Assembly (NCBI GenBank): GCA_005503335.1 | Contig: SCMQ01000028.1 | Location: 1 to 64,000, forward strand | Length of the DNA: 64,000 nucleotides | Reading direction: 5' to 3' | Source of the DNA: Comamonadaceae bacterium 2FH | GTDB lineage: Bacteria; Pseudomonadota; Gammaproteobacteria; Burkholderiales; Burkholderiaceae_C | Shown: piece by piece, positions 27,527 to 37,151 of the stretch | How positions within the stretch are numbered: position 1 is the stretch's first letter | Layout: each line of letters opens with the position of its first letter | Program-made: the position numbers and the translations under genes | The notes under the pieces: generated by a model | Databases searched by the model: none | Told to the model about the DNA's origin: nothing | Seen by the model: the letters and a program-made list of their open reading frames with translations, nothing else

Positions 27527-28588
27527 CTATGCGCCGTGCTTGTCTGCTTCCGAGGTGAAGGCGTCGGCGTAGAACTCCTCGGCCGGCAGGCCGGCCTGGG
27601 CCACGTAGTCGGCGTGGGCCGAGTCGACCACGATGGGGGCGCCGCAGGCGTAGACCTGGTGGCCCGAGAGGTCGGGGAAGTCCTGCAGCACCGCCTGGTG
27701 AACGAAACCGGTGCGGCCCTGCCAGCCGTCCTCCGGCAGCGCGTCCGAGACCACCGGCACGTAGCGCAGGTTGGGCATCTCGGCGAGCTTGGCCTGGACC
27801 CAGTCGTCCATGTACAGGTCGCCGGGGCGGCGGCCGCCCCAGTAGAGCCAGGCGGGTCGGGCGCTGCCCTGCTGCTGCAGGTGCTCGATGATGGCCTTGA
27901 TCGGCGCGAAGCCGGTGCCCGAGGCCAGCAGGACGATGGGCTTGTCGGACTCCTCGCGCAGGTAGAAGCCGCCGTAGGGCCCCTCGACGCGCAGGATGTC
28001 CTTTTCCTTCATGGCGCCGAACACATGGTCGGTGAACTTGCCGCCGGGCATGTGGCGTATGTGCAGCTCCACGAAGGGCGCGGGCGTGGTGCCGCCGGCG
28101 GGCAGCTGCATCAGCAGGTGAGGCGCGTTGGCCATGCTGTAGCTGCGGCGCGCGCCGTCGCGCAGGATGAACTCGATGTACTGGCCGGCGTGGTAGCGCA
28201 GCACGTCGTTGGCCGGCAGCTGCAGCCGCAGCAGCATCACGTCGCCCGACTTCTTCTCCAGCGCCGCGACGCGGGCCGGCATCTTCTTGATCGGGTAGGC
28301 GCTCTCGTCGGTGACCTGGCGCGACTCCAGCACCACGTCGCTGGTCGGCACGGCGCAGCAGGTCAGCACATAGCCCTGGGCCTCCTCGTCGGCCGACAGG
28401 GCCTTGCTCTGGTGCGGGCCATGCACCACGCTGCCCTCGAGCTTCTTGCACTTGCAGGAGCCGCAGGCGCCGTCCTTGCAGCCATAGGGCAGGCCTATGC
28501 CCTGGCGTATGCCGGCGGCCAGGATGGCCTCGTCGGGGTCGGTGGTGAAGCTGCGGCCGCTGGGCTGTACGCTGATGTTGAAGCTCAT
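27527..28588 (-). CDS. Iron-sulfur flavin reductase (CDP-6-deoxyglucoseen reductase-like)
   Basis: A 353-residue electron-transfer protein. An N-terminal plant-type 2Fe-2S ferredoxin (YGCKDGACGSCKCKKLEG, with the fourth Cys in VLTCCAVP) is fused to a ferredoxin-NADP reductase module: FAD motif RSYSMAN near residue 165 and nucleotide motif LLASGTGFAPIKAI, ending with a YACG-type segment. It moves electrons from NAD(P)H via FAD to the cluster. Such proteins are often annotated AscD, but no deoxysugar genes are here; the partner oxygenase is unknown. The start at 28588 fits the domain. Confidence 0.85.
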   Translation of the reverse strand: MSFNISVQPSGRSFTTDPDEAILAAGIRQGIGLPYGCKDGACGSCKCKKLEGSVVHGPHQSKALSADEEAQGYVLTCCAVPTSDVVLESRQVTDESAYPIKKMPARVAALEKKSGDVMLLRLQLPANDVLRYHAGQYIEFILRDGARRSYSMANAPHLLMQLPAGGTTPAPFVELHIRHMPGGKFTDHVFGAMKEKDILRVEGPYGGFYLREESDKPIVLLASGTGFAPIKAIIEHLQQQGSARPAWLYWGGRRPGDLYMDDWVQAKLAEMPNLRYVPVVSDALPEDGWQGRTGFVHQAVLQDFPDLSGHQVYACGAPIVVDSAHADYVAQAGLPAEEFYADAFTSEADKHGA

Positions 28589-28635
28589 GTTTTGGTTATC
28601 CTCGGGGGATCGCTGTCTGATGCCAATCCCCGATT

Positions 28636-29565
28636 TTGCCTTCAAACCAAAGCCCTCTAGGCGCTCTGCCTGCGCGCTTTCGCCGTGAGCGCGTGCTGAT
28701 CGTCGGCTGCGGCGACGTGGGCCTGCGCGTGGCGCGCCAGCTGCTGCCGCGCGTGCGCCTGATCGCCCTCAGCTCCTCGCCCGAGCGCCTGCCGGCGCTG
28801 CGCGCCCAGGGCCTCACGCCGCTGCGCGGCGACCTCGACCGGCCCGCCAGCCTGGCCCGCCTGGCCGGCCTGGCCACGCGGGTGCTGCACCTGGCCCCGC
28901 CACCGGGCGAGCAGCCGGGCGGCTGGTGGCGCGATCCGCGCACGCTGGCGCTGGCGCGCACGCTGCGCCGGCGCACGCCGCCGCGGGCCCTGGTCTACGG
29001 CTCGACCAGCGGGGTCTATGGCGACTGCGGCGGCGCCTGGGTCGACGAGACGCGCCAGGTGGCGCCGCGCACGCCGCGCGCCCAGCGCCGGGTCGACGCC
29101 GAGCGCCTGGTGCGCCATCTGGGGCGCGGCGGCGTGCGCGCCAGCATCCTGCGCATTCCCGGCATCTACGCCGCCGATCGCGAAGGCGGCACGCCGCGCG
29201 AGCGCCTGCTCAAGGGCACGCCGGTGCTCGAGGCGGCCGACGACGTCTACACCAACCACATCCACGCCGACGACCTGGCGCGCGCCTGTATCGCCGCGCT
29301 CTGGCGCGGCCAGCCGCAACGCGTCTACAACGTGAACGACGACAGCCAGCTGCTGATGGGCGACTATTTCGACCTGGCGGCCGACCTGTACAGCCTGCCG
29401 CGTCCGCCGCGCCTGCCGCGCAGCACGGCCCAGGACGCGCTGCCCCTGGTGCTGCTGAGCTTCATGAGCGAGTCGCGCCGCATGGACAACCGGCGCCTGA
29501 AGCAGGCGCTGCGCGTGTCCCTGCATTACCCCACGGTGGCCAGCGGATTGCTGGCCGGGGGCTGA
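28636..29565 (+). CDS. NAD-dependent epimerase/dehydratase-like SDR
   Basis: A 309-residue extended SDR related to YeeZ-type proteins. The nucleotide motif VLIVGCGDVGLRVAR is near residue 20, VYGSTSGVYGDCGG lies in the middle, and LRIPGIYAADR and NHIHADDLARAC follow. The canonical YxxxK is not obvious, so activity may be limited to binding or to an unusual reaction. The start appears to be TTG at 28636, since no ATG or GTG gives the expected N-terminus. Its start is 47 bp from the divergent reductase. Confidence 0.75.
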   Translation: MPSNQSPLGALPARFRRERVLIVGCGDVGLRVARQLLPRVRLIALSSSPERLPALRAQGLTPLRGDLDRPASLARLAGLATRVLHLAPPPGEQPGGWWRDPRTLALARTLRRRTPPRALVYGSTSGVYGDCGGAWVDETRQVAPRTPRAQRRVDAERLVRHLGRGGVRASILRIPGIYAADREGGTPRERLLKGTPVLEAADDVYTNHIHADDLARACIAALWRGQPQRVYNVNDDSQLLMGDYFDLAADLYSLPRPPRLPRSTAQDALPLVLLSFMSESRRMDNRRLKQALRVSLHYPTVASGLLAGG

Positions 29566-29593
29566 GCGCGCGTGCCGGGTGGCGGGCTGGGCC

Positions 29594-30619
29594 TCAGATG
29601 CCGGGCGCCTTGCTCAGGCTGTTCATGCGATCCACGGCCTTGAGCACCAGGGTGCGGATCTCGGCGCCCTGCAGCACCGTCAGCGTGACCTCGCCGGCGG
29701 GGTCCGGGCGGTCCCAGAGCTTCTTGTAGAAGGTCTCCAGCGTGGCCACGGTGACGCCGTCGACCGCCAGCACCACGTCGCCGGTCTTGAGGCCTGCCTG
29801 CTGGGCCGGGCTGCCCTGGCTGACGCGCAGCACCTGGACGCGGCCGCTCTGCTCGCTGGAACTCAGGCCCAGCCAGGGCCGGTGGCTGAGGTGGCTGCTG
29901 CCGGTCTGCTGCAGCTCGGCCAGGATGGGCTTGAGCAGGTCCACCGGCACGAACATGTTGCCGGGCAGGCGCCGGTTCTCGCCGGTCGCGTCCAGCAGCA
30001 GCAGGCTGCCTATGCCCAGCAGCTCGCCGCGGTCGTTGAACAGCGAGGCGCCGCTGTGGTTGTCGATCGGCGGGCTGGTGAACAGGGCCTGGTCGATGTG
30101 GTATTCCCAGTAGCCGGAAAAAGCGCGCTTGCCGATCAGCCGCGTCATGGTCACGTCGCCCTCGTCACCTCCGGTGGCGGTCATCAGCAGCTCGCCCGGC
30201 TTCACGCTGTGCAGGCTGCCCAGCGGCACGGGGCGGATGCCGCGCAGCGGCAGCAGCGGGCGCAGCAGGCCGAAGCCGGTGGCCAGGTCGTAGGCCACGG
30301 CGCGCGCCGGCAGGGTCTTCTGTTCCTGGGTGACGATCTCTATGGTCTCGGCCTCGAGCATCAGGTAGCCTATGGTCAGGATCAGGCCGTCCGGGCCGAT
30401 CACCACGCCGGAGCCGGTACGCTGTCGGCCCAGGGTTTCGATGGAGGGCGCGTCCTCGGCGGCCATGACCTGTACGCCGACCACGGCGGCATTGGCCCGG
30501 CTCAGGGCATTGATCACGCTTTGCGGCTCCTGCTGCTGCGGAGGGCTGGCCGCCAGGGCCGGCATAAGCCCCATCCATGCCGCTGCGAGCAGCATCCGGA
30601 AGCAGTGCAGTGGGCGCAT
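29594..30619 (-). CDS. HtrA/DegP-like PDZ protein lacking catalytic residues
   Basis: A 341-residue exported protein: signal peptide to about residue 24 (LMPALAAS), trypsin-like domain (TGSGVVIGPDGLILT onward) and one C-terminal PDZ domain (GSPAQQAGLKTGDVVLAVDGV). Compared from memory with DegP, the catalytic His motif TNNHVV reads TIGYLM, the Asp motif SDIAL reads TGFGL, and the Ser motif reads NHSGASL with the Ser kept. Two of the three triad residues are therefore missing. It is probably a periplasmic scaffold or sensor, not a protease. Confidence 0.75.
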   Translation of the reverse strand: MRPLHCFRMLLAAAWMGLMPALAASPPQQQEPQSVINALSRANAAVVGVQVMAAEDAPSIETLGRQRTGSGVVIGPDGLILTIGYLMLEAETIEIVTQEQKTLPARAVAYDLATGFGLLRPLLPLRGIRPVPLGSLHSVKPGELLMTATGGDEGDVTMTRLIGKRAFSGYWEYHIDQALFTSPPIDNHSGASLFNDRGELLGIGSLLLLDATGENRRLPGNMFVPVDLLKPILAELQQTGSSHLSHRPWLGLSSSEQSGRVQVLRVSQGSPAQQAGLKTGDVVLAVDGVTVATLETFYKKLWDRPDPAGEVTLTVLQGAEIRTLVLKAVDRMNSLSKAPGI

Positions 30620-30709
30620 GGCGATCTCCCCACGTGGCGCAATGAGCCACAGCCACAGAATGCGCCTAAATCAATCCCGATGCAACAGCATGGGTACAAG
30701 GCGGGCAAG

Positions 30710-30732
30710 AAAAAACCCGCGTGAAGCGGGTT
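30710..30732 (-). terminator. Terminator of tRNA-Leu
   Basis: On the minus strand, AACCCGC, a 5-nt loop, and GCGGGTT are followed by a run of T. It begins 7 bp after the 3' end of tRNA-Leu, as expected for a tRNA transcription unit. Confidence 0.85.
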
Positions 30733-30738
30733 TGCGTC

Positions 30739-30823
30739 TGGTGCCCGGGGCCGGAATCGAACCGGCACGCCTTGCGGCGGGGGATTTTGAGTCCCCTGCG
30801 TCTACCAATTTCACCACCCGGGC
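30739..30823 (-). tRNA. tRNA-Leu (anticodon CAA)
   Basis: An 85-nt tRNA read on the minus strand. The acceptor stem GCCCGGG pairs with CCCGGGC, CCA is encoded, and the T arm contains GGTTCGATTCC. The anticodon loop CTCAAAA is closed by a GGGGA/TCCCC stem, giving anticodon CAA, which reads UUG. A variable arm of class II size (CCGCCGCAAGGCGT) confirms leucine identity. The divergent cysM starts 43 bp away; a CATAAT box at about 30847-30852 on the minus strand may be its -10. Confidence 0.95.
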
Positions 30824-30865
30824 AGGGAGGAAGGAGTAATCGGAAATTATGGCACAGTGCTGCCT

Positions 30866-31768
30866 ATGAACTATCCGACGATTGAAGACGCGATTGGAAA
30901 GACGCCGCTGGTGGCCCTGCAGCGCATGGGCGCGGCCGACAATGCCGCGCGCGGCAACGTGATCCTGGGCAAGCTCGAAGGCAACAACCCGGCCGGCTCG
31001 GTCAAGGACCGGCCCGCGCTGTCCATGATCCAGCGCGCCCAGGAGCGCGGCGAGATCAAGCCCGGCGACACGCTGATCGAGGCGACCTCGGGCAACACCG
31101 GCATCGCGCTGGCCATGGCGGCGGCGATCAAGGGTTACCGCATGGTGCTGATCATGCCCGAGGACCTCTCGGTCGAGCGCGCCCAGACCATGAAGGCCTT
31201 CGGCGCCGAGCTCATCCTCACGCCCAAGAGCGGCGGCATGGAGTACGCGCGCGACCTGGCCGAGAACATGGCCAAGCAGGGCAAGGGCCGCGTGCTCGAC
31301 CAGTTCGCCAATCCCGACAACCCGCGCGTGCACTACGAGACCACCGGCCCCGAGATCTGGGAGCAGACCGGCGGGAGCATCACGCATTTCGTCAGCGCCA
31401 TGGGCACCACCGGCACCATCACCGGGGTCTCGCGCTTCCTGAAGGAGCGCAACCCGGCGATCCGTATCGTCGGCGCCCAGCCCAGCGAGGGCTCGCGCAT
31501 CCCCGGCATACGCAAGTGGCCGGCCGAGTACATGCCCAGGATCTACGACGCGCGCGCGGTGGACGAGCTGGTGCTGGTGAGCCAGGACGACGCCGAGGAG
31601 ACCTGCCGCCAGCTCGCGCGCGAGGAGGGCATCTTCGCCGGCATCTCGGCCGCGGGCGCCCTCTGGGTCGCGCAGCAGCTGGCCAAGACCTTGGAGAACG
31701 CCACCATCGTCTTCGTGGTCTGCGACCGCGGCGACCGCTATCTGTCGACCGGCGTGTTCCCGGCCTGA
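30866..31768 (+). CDS. cysM: Cysteine synthase B
   Basis: A 300-residue PLP enzyme that makes cysteine (or S-sulfocysteine) from O-acetylserine and sulfide or thiosulfate. The Schiff-base lysine is in NPAGSVKDRPAL near residue 46, the substrate loop is ATSGNTG, and the PLP phosphate loop is MGTTGTITG. KWPAEYMPRIYD and ISAAGALWVAQQ are typical of CysM. The ATG at 30866 was chosen. A NUDIX gene follows 8 bp later, and a TusA-like gene comes next. Confidence 0.95.
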   Translation: MNYPTIEDAIGKTPLVALQRMGAADNAARGNVILGKLEGNNPAGSVKDRPALSMIQRAQERGEIKPGDTLIEATSGNTGIALAMAAAIKGYRMVLIMPEDLSVERAQTMKAFGAELILTPKSGGMEYARDLAENMAKQGKGRVLDQFANPDNPRVHYETTGPEIWEQTGGSITHFVSAMGTTGTITGVSRFLKERNPAIRIVGAQPSEGSRIPGIRKWPAEYMPRIYDARAVDELVLVSQDDAEETCRQLAREEGIFAGISAAGALWVAQQLAKTLENATIVFVVCDRGDRYLSTGVFPA

Positions 31769-31776
31769 GCGCCACT

Positions 31777-32304
31777 ATGTCGCACGAATTCCGGTTCTGC
31801 CCGAGCTGCACGGCGCCGCTGGCCTGGGTCACCCAGCTGGAGGACGGCGGCGAGCGCGAACGCCTGCGCTGCCCGGCCTGCGGCTACACGCACTGGAACA
31901 ACCCGACGCCGGTGCTGGCCGCGGTCGTGGAGTACGAGGGGCGGGTGCTGCTGGCGCGCAACGCCGCCTGGTCCGGGCGCATGTTCGCGCTGATCACCGG
32001 CTTCATGGAGGCCGGCGAGACGCCCGAGGACGGCATCGCTCGCGAGGTCAAGGAAGAGACCAACCTCGAGGTGCATGCGCTCGAGCTGATCGGCGTCTAC
32101 GATTTCCAGCGCATGAACCAGGTCATCATCGCCTACCATGCGCGGGCTTCGGGCGAGATCCGCCTCTCGCCCGAACTGGTGGAATACCGGCTTTACGCGC
32201 CCGAGGCCGTCAAATGCTGGCCTTCGGGCACCGGCCATGCGCTGGCCGACTGGCTGCGCAGGCGCGGCCACGAGCCGCAGTACATGGAGTGGCCGCGCGC
32301 CTGA
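31777..32304 (+). CDS. NUDIX hydrolase with zinc ribbon (NudC-like)
   Basis: A 175-residue hydrolase of nucleoside diphosphates linked to another group. A zinc ribbon (FCPSCTAPL...RCPACGYTHW) precedes the Nudix box GFMEAGETPEDGIAREVKEE, all essential Glu residues intact. It resembles the C-terminal half of the NADH pyrophosphatase NudC but lacks the SQPWPFPxS specificity motif, so the substrate may differ. It lies 8 bp after cysM and probably shares its transcript. Confidence 0.88.
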   Translation: MSHEFRFCPSCTAPLAWVTQLEDGGERERLRCPACGYTHWNNPTPVLAAVVEYEGRVLLARNAAWSGRMFALITGFMEAGETPEDGIAREVKEETNLEVHALELIGVYDFQRMNQVIIAYHARASGEIRLSPELVEYRLYAPEAVKCWPSGTGHALADWLRRRGHEPQYMEWPRA

Positions 32305-32333
32305 GCGTGGCCCAAGGAATTGGGAATTTTCTG

Positions 32334-32561
32334 ATGAACGTCGACAAGGAACTCGATGCGCGCGGCCTGAACTGCCCGCTGCCCATCCTCAAGGCCAAGA
32401 AGGCCCTGGCCGAGATGACGAGCGGCCAGCTGCTGCGCGTGCTGGCCACGGACGCGGGCTCGCTGCGCGACTTCCAGGCCTTTGCCAAGCAGACCGGCAA
32501 CGAGCTGCTCGAGCAGCAGACCGTGGGCGCCGAGTTCATCCACATCCTGCGCCGCCGCTGA
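32334..32561 (+). CDS. TusA-family sulfurtransferase
   Basis: A 75-residue sulfur carrier. LDARGLNCPLPILKAKKAL contains the CPxP motif whose Cys accepts persulfide sulfur. Relatives deliver sulfur to tRNA thiolation or molybdopterin. The position 29 bp after the NUDIX gene and downstream of cysM suits a sulfur-metabolism role. The start ATG at 32334 gives a standard family length. Confidence 0.92.
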   Translation: MNVDKELDARGLNCPLPILKAKKALAEMTSGQLLRVLATDAGSLRDFQAFAKQTGNELLEQQTVGAEFIHILRRR

Positions 32562-32589
32562 GGGGCGGAACGCCCCTCGTCGGTGACAT

Positions 32590-33477
32590 TCAGAGCGCGA
32601 GCGTCTTCAGGTAGTCGCGAAAGCTCGCGCCGACCTGGGGGTGCTGCAGGGCCAGCTCCACCGTGGCTTCCAGGAAGCCTTCCTTGCTGCCGCAGTCGTA
32701 GCGCTTGCCCTCGTACTGGAAGGCATACACCGCCTCGTGGCCCATCAGGCGCGCGATCGCGTCGGTGAGCTGGATCTCGCCGCCCACGCCCGTGGGCTGG
32801 TTGCGGATCTCGTCGAACACCCCCGGCGTGAGGATGTAGCGGCCGGCCACGGCCATACGCGAGGGCGCCTGCTCGGGCGCGGGCTTCTCGACGATCTTTT
32901 CCAGGCGCATCAGCTGGCGGCCGGCCGGTTCGCCGGCGCAGATGCCGTAGCGGCGCACCTGGTCGGCCGGCACTTCCTGCACCGCCAGCACCGAGCGCCC
33001 CTGCTGGCGGAACGCGGCGGCCATCTGGGCCAGCACCGGCTGGCCGCCGCGGGGGCCGACCATGAGGTCGTCGGCCAGCAGCACGGCAAAGGGCTCGCGC
33101 CCGACCAGGGGCTCGGCGCAGAGCACGGCATGGCCCAGGCCCAGCGAACGCGGCTGGCGCACGTAGGCACAGACCATGTCGTCGGGCTGCACCGAGCGCA
33201 CTAGCGCCAGCAGCTCGTCCTTGTGCGCGGCCTCGAGCTCGCTTTCCAGCTCGTAGGCGGTGTCGAAATGGTCCTCGATGGCGCGCTTGCTGCGCCCGGT
33301 GACGAAGATCATGTGGCGTATGCCGGCGGCGTAGGCCTCCTCGACCGCGTACTGGATCAGCGGCTTGTCGACCACCGGCAGCATCTCCTTGGGCGCGGCC
33401 TTGGTTGCCGGCAGGAAGCGCGTGCCTAGCCCGGCGACGGGGAAGACGGCCTTGCGGATCGGGGGCTGGGCGTTCAT
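32590..33477 (-). CDS. galU: UTP-glucose-1-phosphate uridylyltransferase
   Basis: A 295-residue nucleotidyltransferase forming UDP-glucose for envelope polysaccharides. The nucleotide-binding start [26 protein letters not shown] carries the catalytic Lys, and LLADDLMVG, with the metal-binding Asp, KIVEKPAP, and the C-terminal [12 protein letters not shown] are all present. The family length matches. It is convergent with the TusA-like gene and 40 bp downstream of valS. Confidence 0.96.
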   Translation of the reverse strand: MNAQPPIRKAVFPVAGLGTRFLPATKAAPKEMLPVVDKPLIQYAVEEAYAAGIRHMIFVTGRSKRAIEDHFDTAYELESELEAAHKDELLALVRSVQPDDMVCAYVRQPRSLGLGHAVLCAEPLVGREPFAVLLADDLMVGPRGGQPVLAQMAAAFRQQGRSVLAVQEVPADQVRRYGICAGEPAGRQLMRLEKIVEKPAPEQAPSRMAVAGRYILTPGVFDEIRNQPTGVGGEIQLTDAIARLMGHEAVYAFQYEGKRYDCGSKEGFLEATVELALQHPQVGASFRDYLKTLAL

Positions 33478-33517
33478 GAAAGGTTTCCTCCTCTGTGGTG
33501 CCTGCGATGGATTGTTT

Positions 33518-36511
33518 TCAGGTGATCTGCTCGAGGCGCGTGAGCTGGACCTGCACCGTGGTCAGGGTCGCGGTGAAGTCGTCCACGCGCTTTCGTTCCT
33601 GCGCGATCACGGCCGGCGGCGCCTTGGCCACGAAAGCCTGGTTGGCCAGCTTGCCCTCGGCCTTGGTGATCTCTGTCTGCAGGCGCGCGGCCTCCTTGGA
33701 CAGGCGCGCTTTCTCGGCTGCGACGTCGATCGCGATGAACAGGCACAGGCGCGCCTCGCCGACCACGGCCACAGGCGCGGCTTGCGCCGCCGCGGCCCAG
33801 CTGGCCTCGTCGGCGAAGACCTTGACCTCGCTGAGCTTGGCCAGGGCCTGCAGCACCGGCGCGGCGGCCTGCATGAAGGCCTGGTCGCCCAGCACGTACA
33901 TCGGCAGCCGCGTGGCGGGCGAGACGTTCATCTCGCCGCGCAGGTTGCGGCAGGCGTCGACCAGGGTCTTGAGCTTGGCCACATGGGCCTCGGCCGCGGG
34001 GTCTATGCGCTGGTCCTGGCTGACCGGGTAGGCAGCGATGCTGACCGATTCGCCGCTGCGCCCCGCGACGGGTGCGACCTTCTGCCAGAGCTCCTCGGTG
34101 ATGAAGGGGATGACGGGGTGGGCCAGGCGCAGTATGGTCTCGAGCGTGCGGATCAGGGTGCGGCGGGTGGCGCGCTGCTGCGCGGCGTCGCCGGTGTTGA
34201 TCTGCACCTTGGCGATCTCGAGGTACCAGTCGCAGAACTCGTTCCAGACGAAGTCGTAGATCGCGTTTGCCACGTTGTCCAGGCGGTACTCGGCGAAGCC
34301 CTTGGCCACCTCGGCCTCCACGCGCTGCAGCTGCGAGACGATCCAGCGGTCGGCCGGCGAGAAGTCGAGGTAGCCGCCCCCAGCGGCGCGGTCAGCGCCG
34401 CTGTCCGAGGACCCGCATTCCTCGGCGCCGTGTTCGGCCAGGCCGCAGTCCTGGCCCTCGCAGTTCATCAGCACGAAGCGCGTGGCGTTCCAGAGCTTGT
34501 TGCAGAAGTTGCGGTAGCCCTCGCTGCGCTTGCTGTCGAAGTTGATGCTGCGGCCCAGGCTGGCCAGGGCGGCGAAGGTGAAGCGCAGGGCGTCGGCGCC
34601 GTAGGCCGGGATGCCTTCGGGGAATTCCTTCTCGGTGGCCTTGCGCACCTGGGGCGCGGTCTCGGGCTTGCGCAGGCCGGTGGTGCGCTTGTCGAGCAGG
34701 GGCGCGAGCGCGATGCCGTCGATCAGGTCCACCGGGTCCAGCACGTTGCCCTCGGACTTGCTCATCTTCTTGCCCTGGGCGTCGCGCACCAGGCCGTGGA
34801 TGTAGACATGGCGGAACGGCACGCGGCCCGTGAAGTGGGTGGTCATCATGATCATCCGGGCGACCCAGAAGAAGATGATGTCGTAGCCGGTGACCAGCAC
34901 GCTGGAGGGCAGGTAGAGGTCGTAGTCCTTGGTCGCCGAGCCGTCTTCCAGGGCCTCGGGCCAGCCTAGTGTGGAGAAGGGAACCAGCGCCGAGGAGTAC
35001 CAGGTGTCGAGCACGTCGGGGTCGCGCGTGAGCTGCTTGCCCGGCGACACCTTGTCCGCTTGCGCCTGGGCCTCGGCCTCGTTGCGCGCCACGTAGACCT
35101 GGCCCTGCTCGTCGTACCAGGCAGGGATCTGGTGGCCCCACCAGAGCTGGCGCGAGATGCACCAGTCCTGGATGTTGTTCATCCACTGGTTGTAGGTGTT
35201 GACCCAGTTCTCGGGCACGAAGCTGACCTGGCCCGAGGCCACGGCGTCGATGGCCTTCTGCGCGATGGAGCGGGTGTCGCTGACCTGGTCCCCGGCGCCG
35301 GCCCCCCCGGGGGGCAGCGAACCACGCGCAGCGGGGAGCGTGGGGGCCTTGTTCATGGCGACGAACCACTGGTCGGTCAGCATGGGCTCGACCACCTGGC
35401 CGGTGCGCGCGCAGCGCGGCACCATGAGCTTGTGCTTTTTGACCTCGACCATCAGGCCCACGGCCTCGAGGTCGGCCACCACCGCCTTGCGCGCCACGAA
35501 GCGGTCCAGGCCGCGGTATTTCTCGGGCGCGTTGTCGTTGACGGCCGCGTCCAGGGTCAGCACGCCGATGATGGGCAGCTGGTGGCGCTGGCCCACGGCG
35601 TAGTCGTTCACGTCGTGCGCCGGCGTGACCTTGACCACGCCGGTGCCGAAGGCCTTGTCCACGTAGGCGTCGGCGATCACCGGGATCTCGCGCCCGCACA
35701 GCGGCAGCTTCACGTACTGGCCGATCAGGTGTTTGTAGCGCTCGTCCTCGGGATGCACCATCACCGCCACGTCGCCCAGCATGGTCTCGGGGCGGGTGGT
35801 CGCCACCGTCAGGTGGCCCTGGCCGTTGACCAGCGGGTAGGCGATGTGCCAGAGGAAGCCTTCCTCCTCCTCGCTTTCCACCTCGAGGTCGGACACGGCG
35901 GTTTTCAGTACCGGGTCCCAGTTGACCAGGCGCTTGCCGCGGTAGATCAGGCCCTGCTGGTAGAGCTGCACGAAGGTCTCCGCCACCACCTTGGACAGCT
36001 TGTCGTCCATGGTGAAGTACTCGCGGCTCCAGTCCACGCTGTCGCCCATGCGGCGCATCTGGGTGGTGATGGTGTTGCCCGACTGCTCCTTCCACTCCCA
36101 GACCTTGGCGACGAAGTTCTTGCGCGCCTCGGCCGGGGTCGGCCCCATGTCGTGGCGGCTGATGCCCTGGGCCTGGAGCTGGCGCTCGACCACGATCTGG
36201 GTGGCGATGCCGGCGTGGTCGGTGCCGGGGATCCAGGCCGTGTTGAAGCCCATCATGCGGTGGTAGCGCGTGAGGCTGTCCATGATGGTCTGGTTGAAGG
36301 CGTGGCCCATGTGCAGGGTGCCGGTCACGTTGGGCGGCGGCAGCTGGATGGCGAACGCCGGTGCGCCGGCCTGGGGCGCCTGGCTGCCGCGGAAGCCCGC
36401 CACGCCGTAGCCGCGCCTTTCCCACTCGGGGCCCCAGTGGGCTTCGAGGGCGGCGGGTTCGAAGGACTTGGACAGGGACGCGAGGCCGGGTTGCTGGACG
36501 GTGTCGGACAT
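33518..36511 (-). CDS. valS: Valyl-tRNA synthetase (carrying an in-frame repeat)
   Basis: A 997-residue class I synthetase that charges tRNA-Val and edits Thr. The HIGH motif appears as LHMGHAF near residue 68, KMSKS as [14 protein letters not shown] near 580, the WWGHQIPAW segment lies at about 465, and a C-terminal coiled coil (residues ~925-997) closes the protein. Residues ~387-409 ([16 protein letters not shown]...) are not part of the family: they are encoded by a REP-like repeat at 35287-35348. The start at 36511 was chosen from the [11 protein letters not shown]-terminus. Confidence 0.95.
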   Translation of the reverse strand: MSDTVQQPGLASLSKSFEPAALEAHWGPEWERRGYGVAGFRGSQAPQAGAPAFAIQLPPPNVTGTLHMGHAFNQTIMDSLTRYHRMMGFNTAWIPGTDHAGIATQIVVERQLQAQGISRHDMGPTPAEARKNFVAKVWEWKEQSGNTITTQMRRMGDSVDWSREYFTMDDKLSKVVAETFVQLYQQGLIYRGKRLVNWDPVLKTAVSDLEVESEEEEGFLWHIAYPLVNGQGHLTVATTRPETMLGDVAVMVHPEDERYKHLIGQYVKLPLCGREIPVIADAYVDKAFGTGVVKVTPAHDVNDYAVGQRHQLPIIGVLTLDAAVNDNAPEKYRGLDRFVARKAVVADLEAVGLMVEVKKHKLMVPRCARTGQVVEPMLTDQWFVAMNKAPTLPAARGSLPPGGAGAGDQVSDTRSIAQKAIDAVASGQVSFVPENWVNTYNQWMNNIQDWCISRQLWWGHQIPAWYDEQGQVYVARNEAEAQAQADKVSPGKQLTRDPDVLDTWYSSALVPFSTLGWPEALEDGSATKDYDLYLPSSVLVTGYDIIFFWVARMIMMTTHFTGRVPFRHVYIHGLVRDAQGKKMSKSEGNVLDPVDLIDGIALAPLLDKRTTGLRKPETAPQVRKATEKEFPEGIPAYGADALRFTFAALASLGRSINFDSKRSEGYRNFCNKLWNATRFVLMNCEGQDCGLAEHGAEECGSSDSGADRAAGGGYLDFSPADRWIVSQLQRVEAEVAKGFAEYRLDNVANAIYDFVWNEFCDWYLEIAKVQINTGDAAQQRATRRTLIRTLETILRLAHPVIPFITEELWQKVAPVAGRSGESVSIAAYPVSQDQRIDPAAEAHVAKLKTLVDACRNLRGEMNVSPATRLPMYVLGDQAFMQAAAPVLQALAKLSEVKVFADEASWAAAAQAAPVAVVGEARLCLFIAIDVAAEKARLSKEAARLQTEITKAEGKLANQAFVAKAPPAVIAQERKRVDDFTATLTTVQVQLTRLEQIT
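35287..35348. repeat. REP-like repeat copy inside valS
   Basis: The GC-rich block ends GCAGCGGGGAGCGTGGGGGC and contains GGGGGGCAGCGA. It matches the family seen at 24375-24562 and 39429-39514. It is in frame with valS and adds about 20 residues between the conserved WFVAMNK and [10 protein letters not shown] segments of the catalytic region. Confidence 0.7.
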
Positions 36512-36540
36512 GGGAAACCCAAAACGGAAAACGGAATGAA

Positions 36541-36566
36541 AAACGGCATCCCCGGGGGATGCCGTT
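36541..36566 (-). terminator. Terminator after the MarR gene, upstream of valS
   Basis: A perfect 12-bp inverted repeat (36542-36553 with 36555-36566) read on the minus strand as AACGGCATCCCC...GGGGATGCCGTT followed by TTTTC. It lies 68 bp after the MarR stop codon and ends 30 bp before the valS start, so the valS transcript must begin very close to its start codon or read through. Confidence 0.7.
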
Positions 36567-36633
36567 GCAAGCAGGTTGCGGGATGCGCCGATTTTACTTG
36601 GGGCGGGTGGCCGCCCCGGGGGCGGCTCCCGCC

Positions 36634-37095
36634 TCAGGGCCAAGGCCGGTGCAGCTCGATGATGCGCCGCAAGGTGGTCTTGAGCTCGTCGGCGCGCTTG
36701 AGGCCGAACGGCTCCAGCACGCGATGCTCGTGCTGCTTGGCCTGCTCGATCAGGCTGGCCACGATCTTCTGGCCTTTGGGCGTGATGCGCACCAAGGTGA
36801 TGCGCCGGTCCGTTTCATGGGGCACGCGCTCGACATAGCCCTTGAGCTCCATGCGGTCGAGCAGCCGCGTGACGGTGGGCTGCTTGGTGACGGACACCTG
36901 GGCCAGGCCGCCGATGCTCATGCCCTCGCTGCCGGTCAGGGTGGCCAGGATGCGCCACTCCGACACCGAGAAGCCGTTGGCCTGCACCACTCTGTGGAAC
37001 TCGGTGGAGATCAGCAGGCTGGCCTGTGCCAGCAGGGCGGCCAGATAGTCGTCGACGAAGGGCAGTTTCTCGGTGCGGGGCATGTGGCCAATCAT
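36634..37095 (-). CDS. MarR family regulator, divergent from the catabolic operon
   Basis: A 153-residue winged-helix repressor. The recognition region is [34 protein letters not shown], and the wing is [15 protein letters not shown]. The N- and C-terminal helices form the usual dimer. It starts 152 bp from the divergent IorA-like gene, whose promoter sits between inverted arms, so this is the likely ligand-controlled repressor of that operon. Start may be 37095 or 37083. In Variovorax, auxin loci are also controlled by MarR proteins (recalled from the literature). Confidence 0.88.
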   Translation of the reverse strand: MIGHMPRTEKLPFVDDYLAALLAQASLLISTEFHRVVQANGFSVSEWRILATLTGSEGMSIGGLAQVSVTKQPTVTRLLDRMELKGYVERVPHETDRRITLVRITPKGQKIVASLIEQAKQHEHRVLEPFGLKRADELKTTLRRIIELHRPWP

Positions 37096-37151
37096 AGCGG
37101 TGGGCCTGCGGGCGCATGGCTGGCATGTCCGTTGCTTGGTCAGGGAAAACG

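Noticed and set aside
27527-28588. Deoxysugar pathway enzyme (AscD) as literal function
   Set aside because: No sugar nucleotide genes are near. Only the ferredoxin-reductase architecture is supported.
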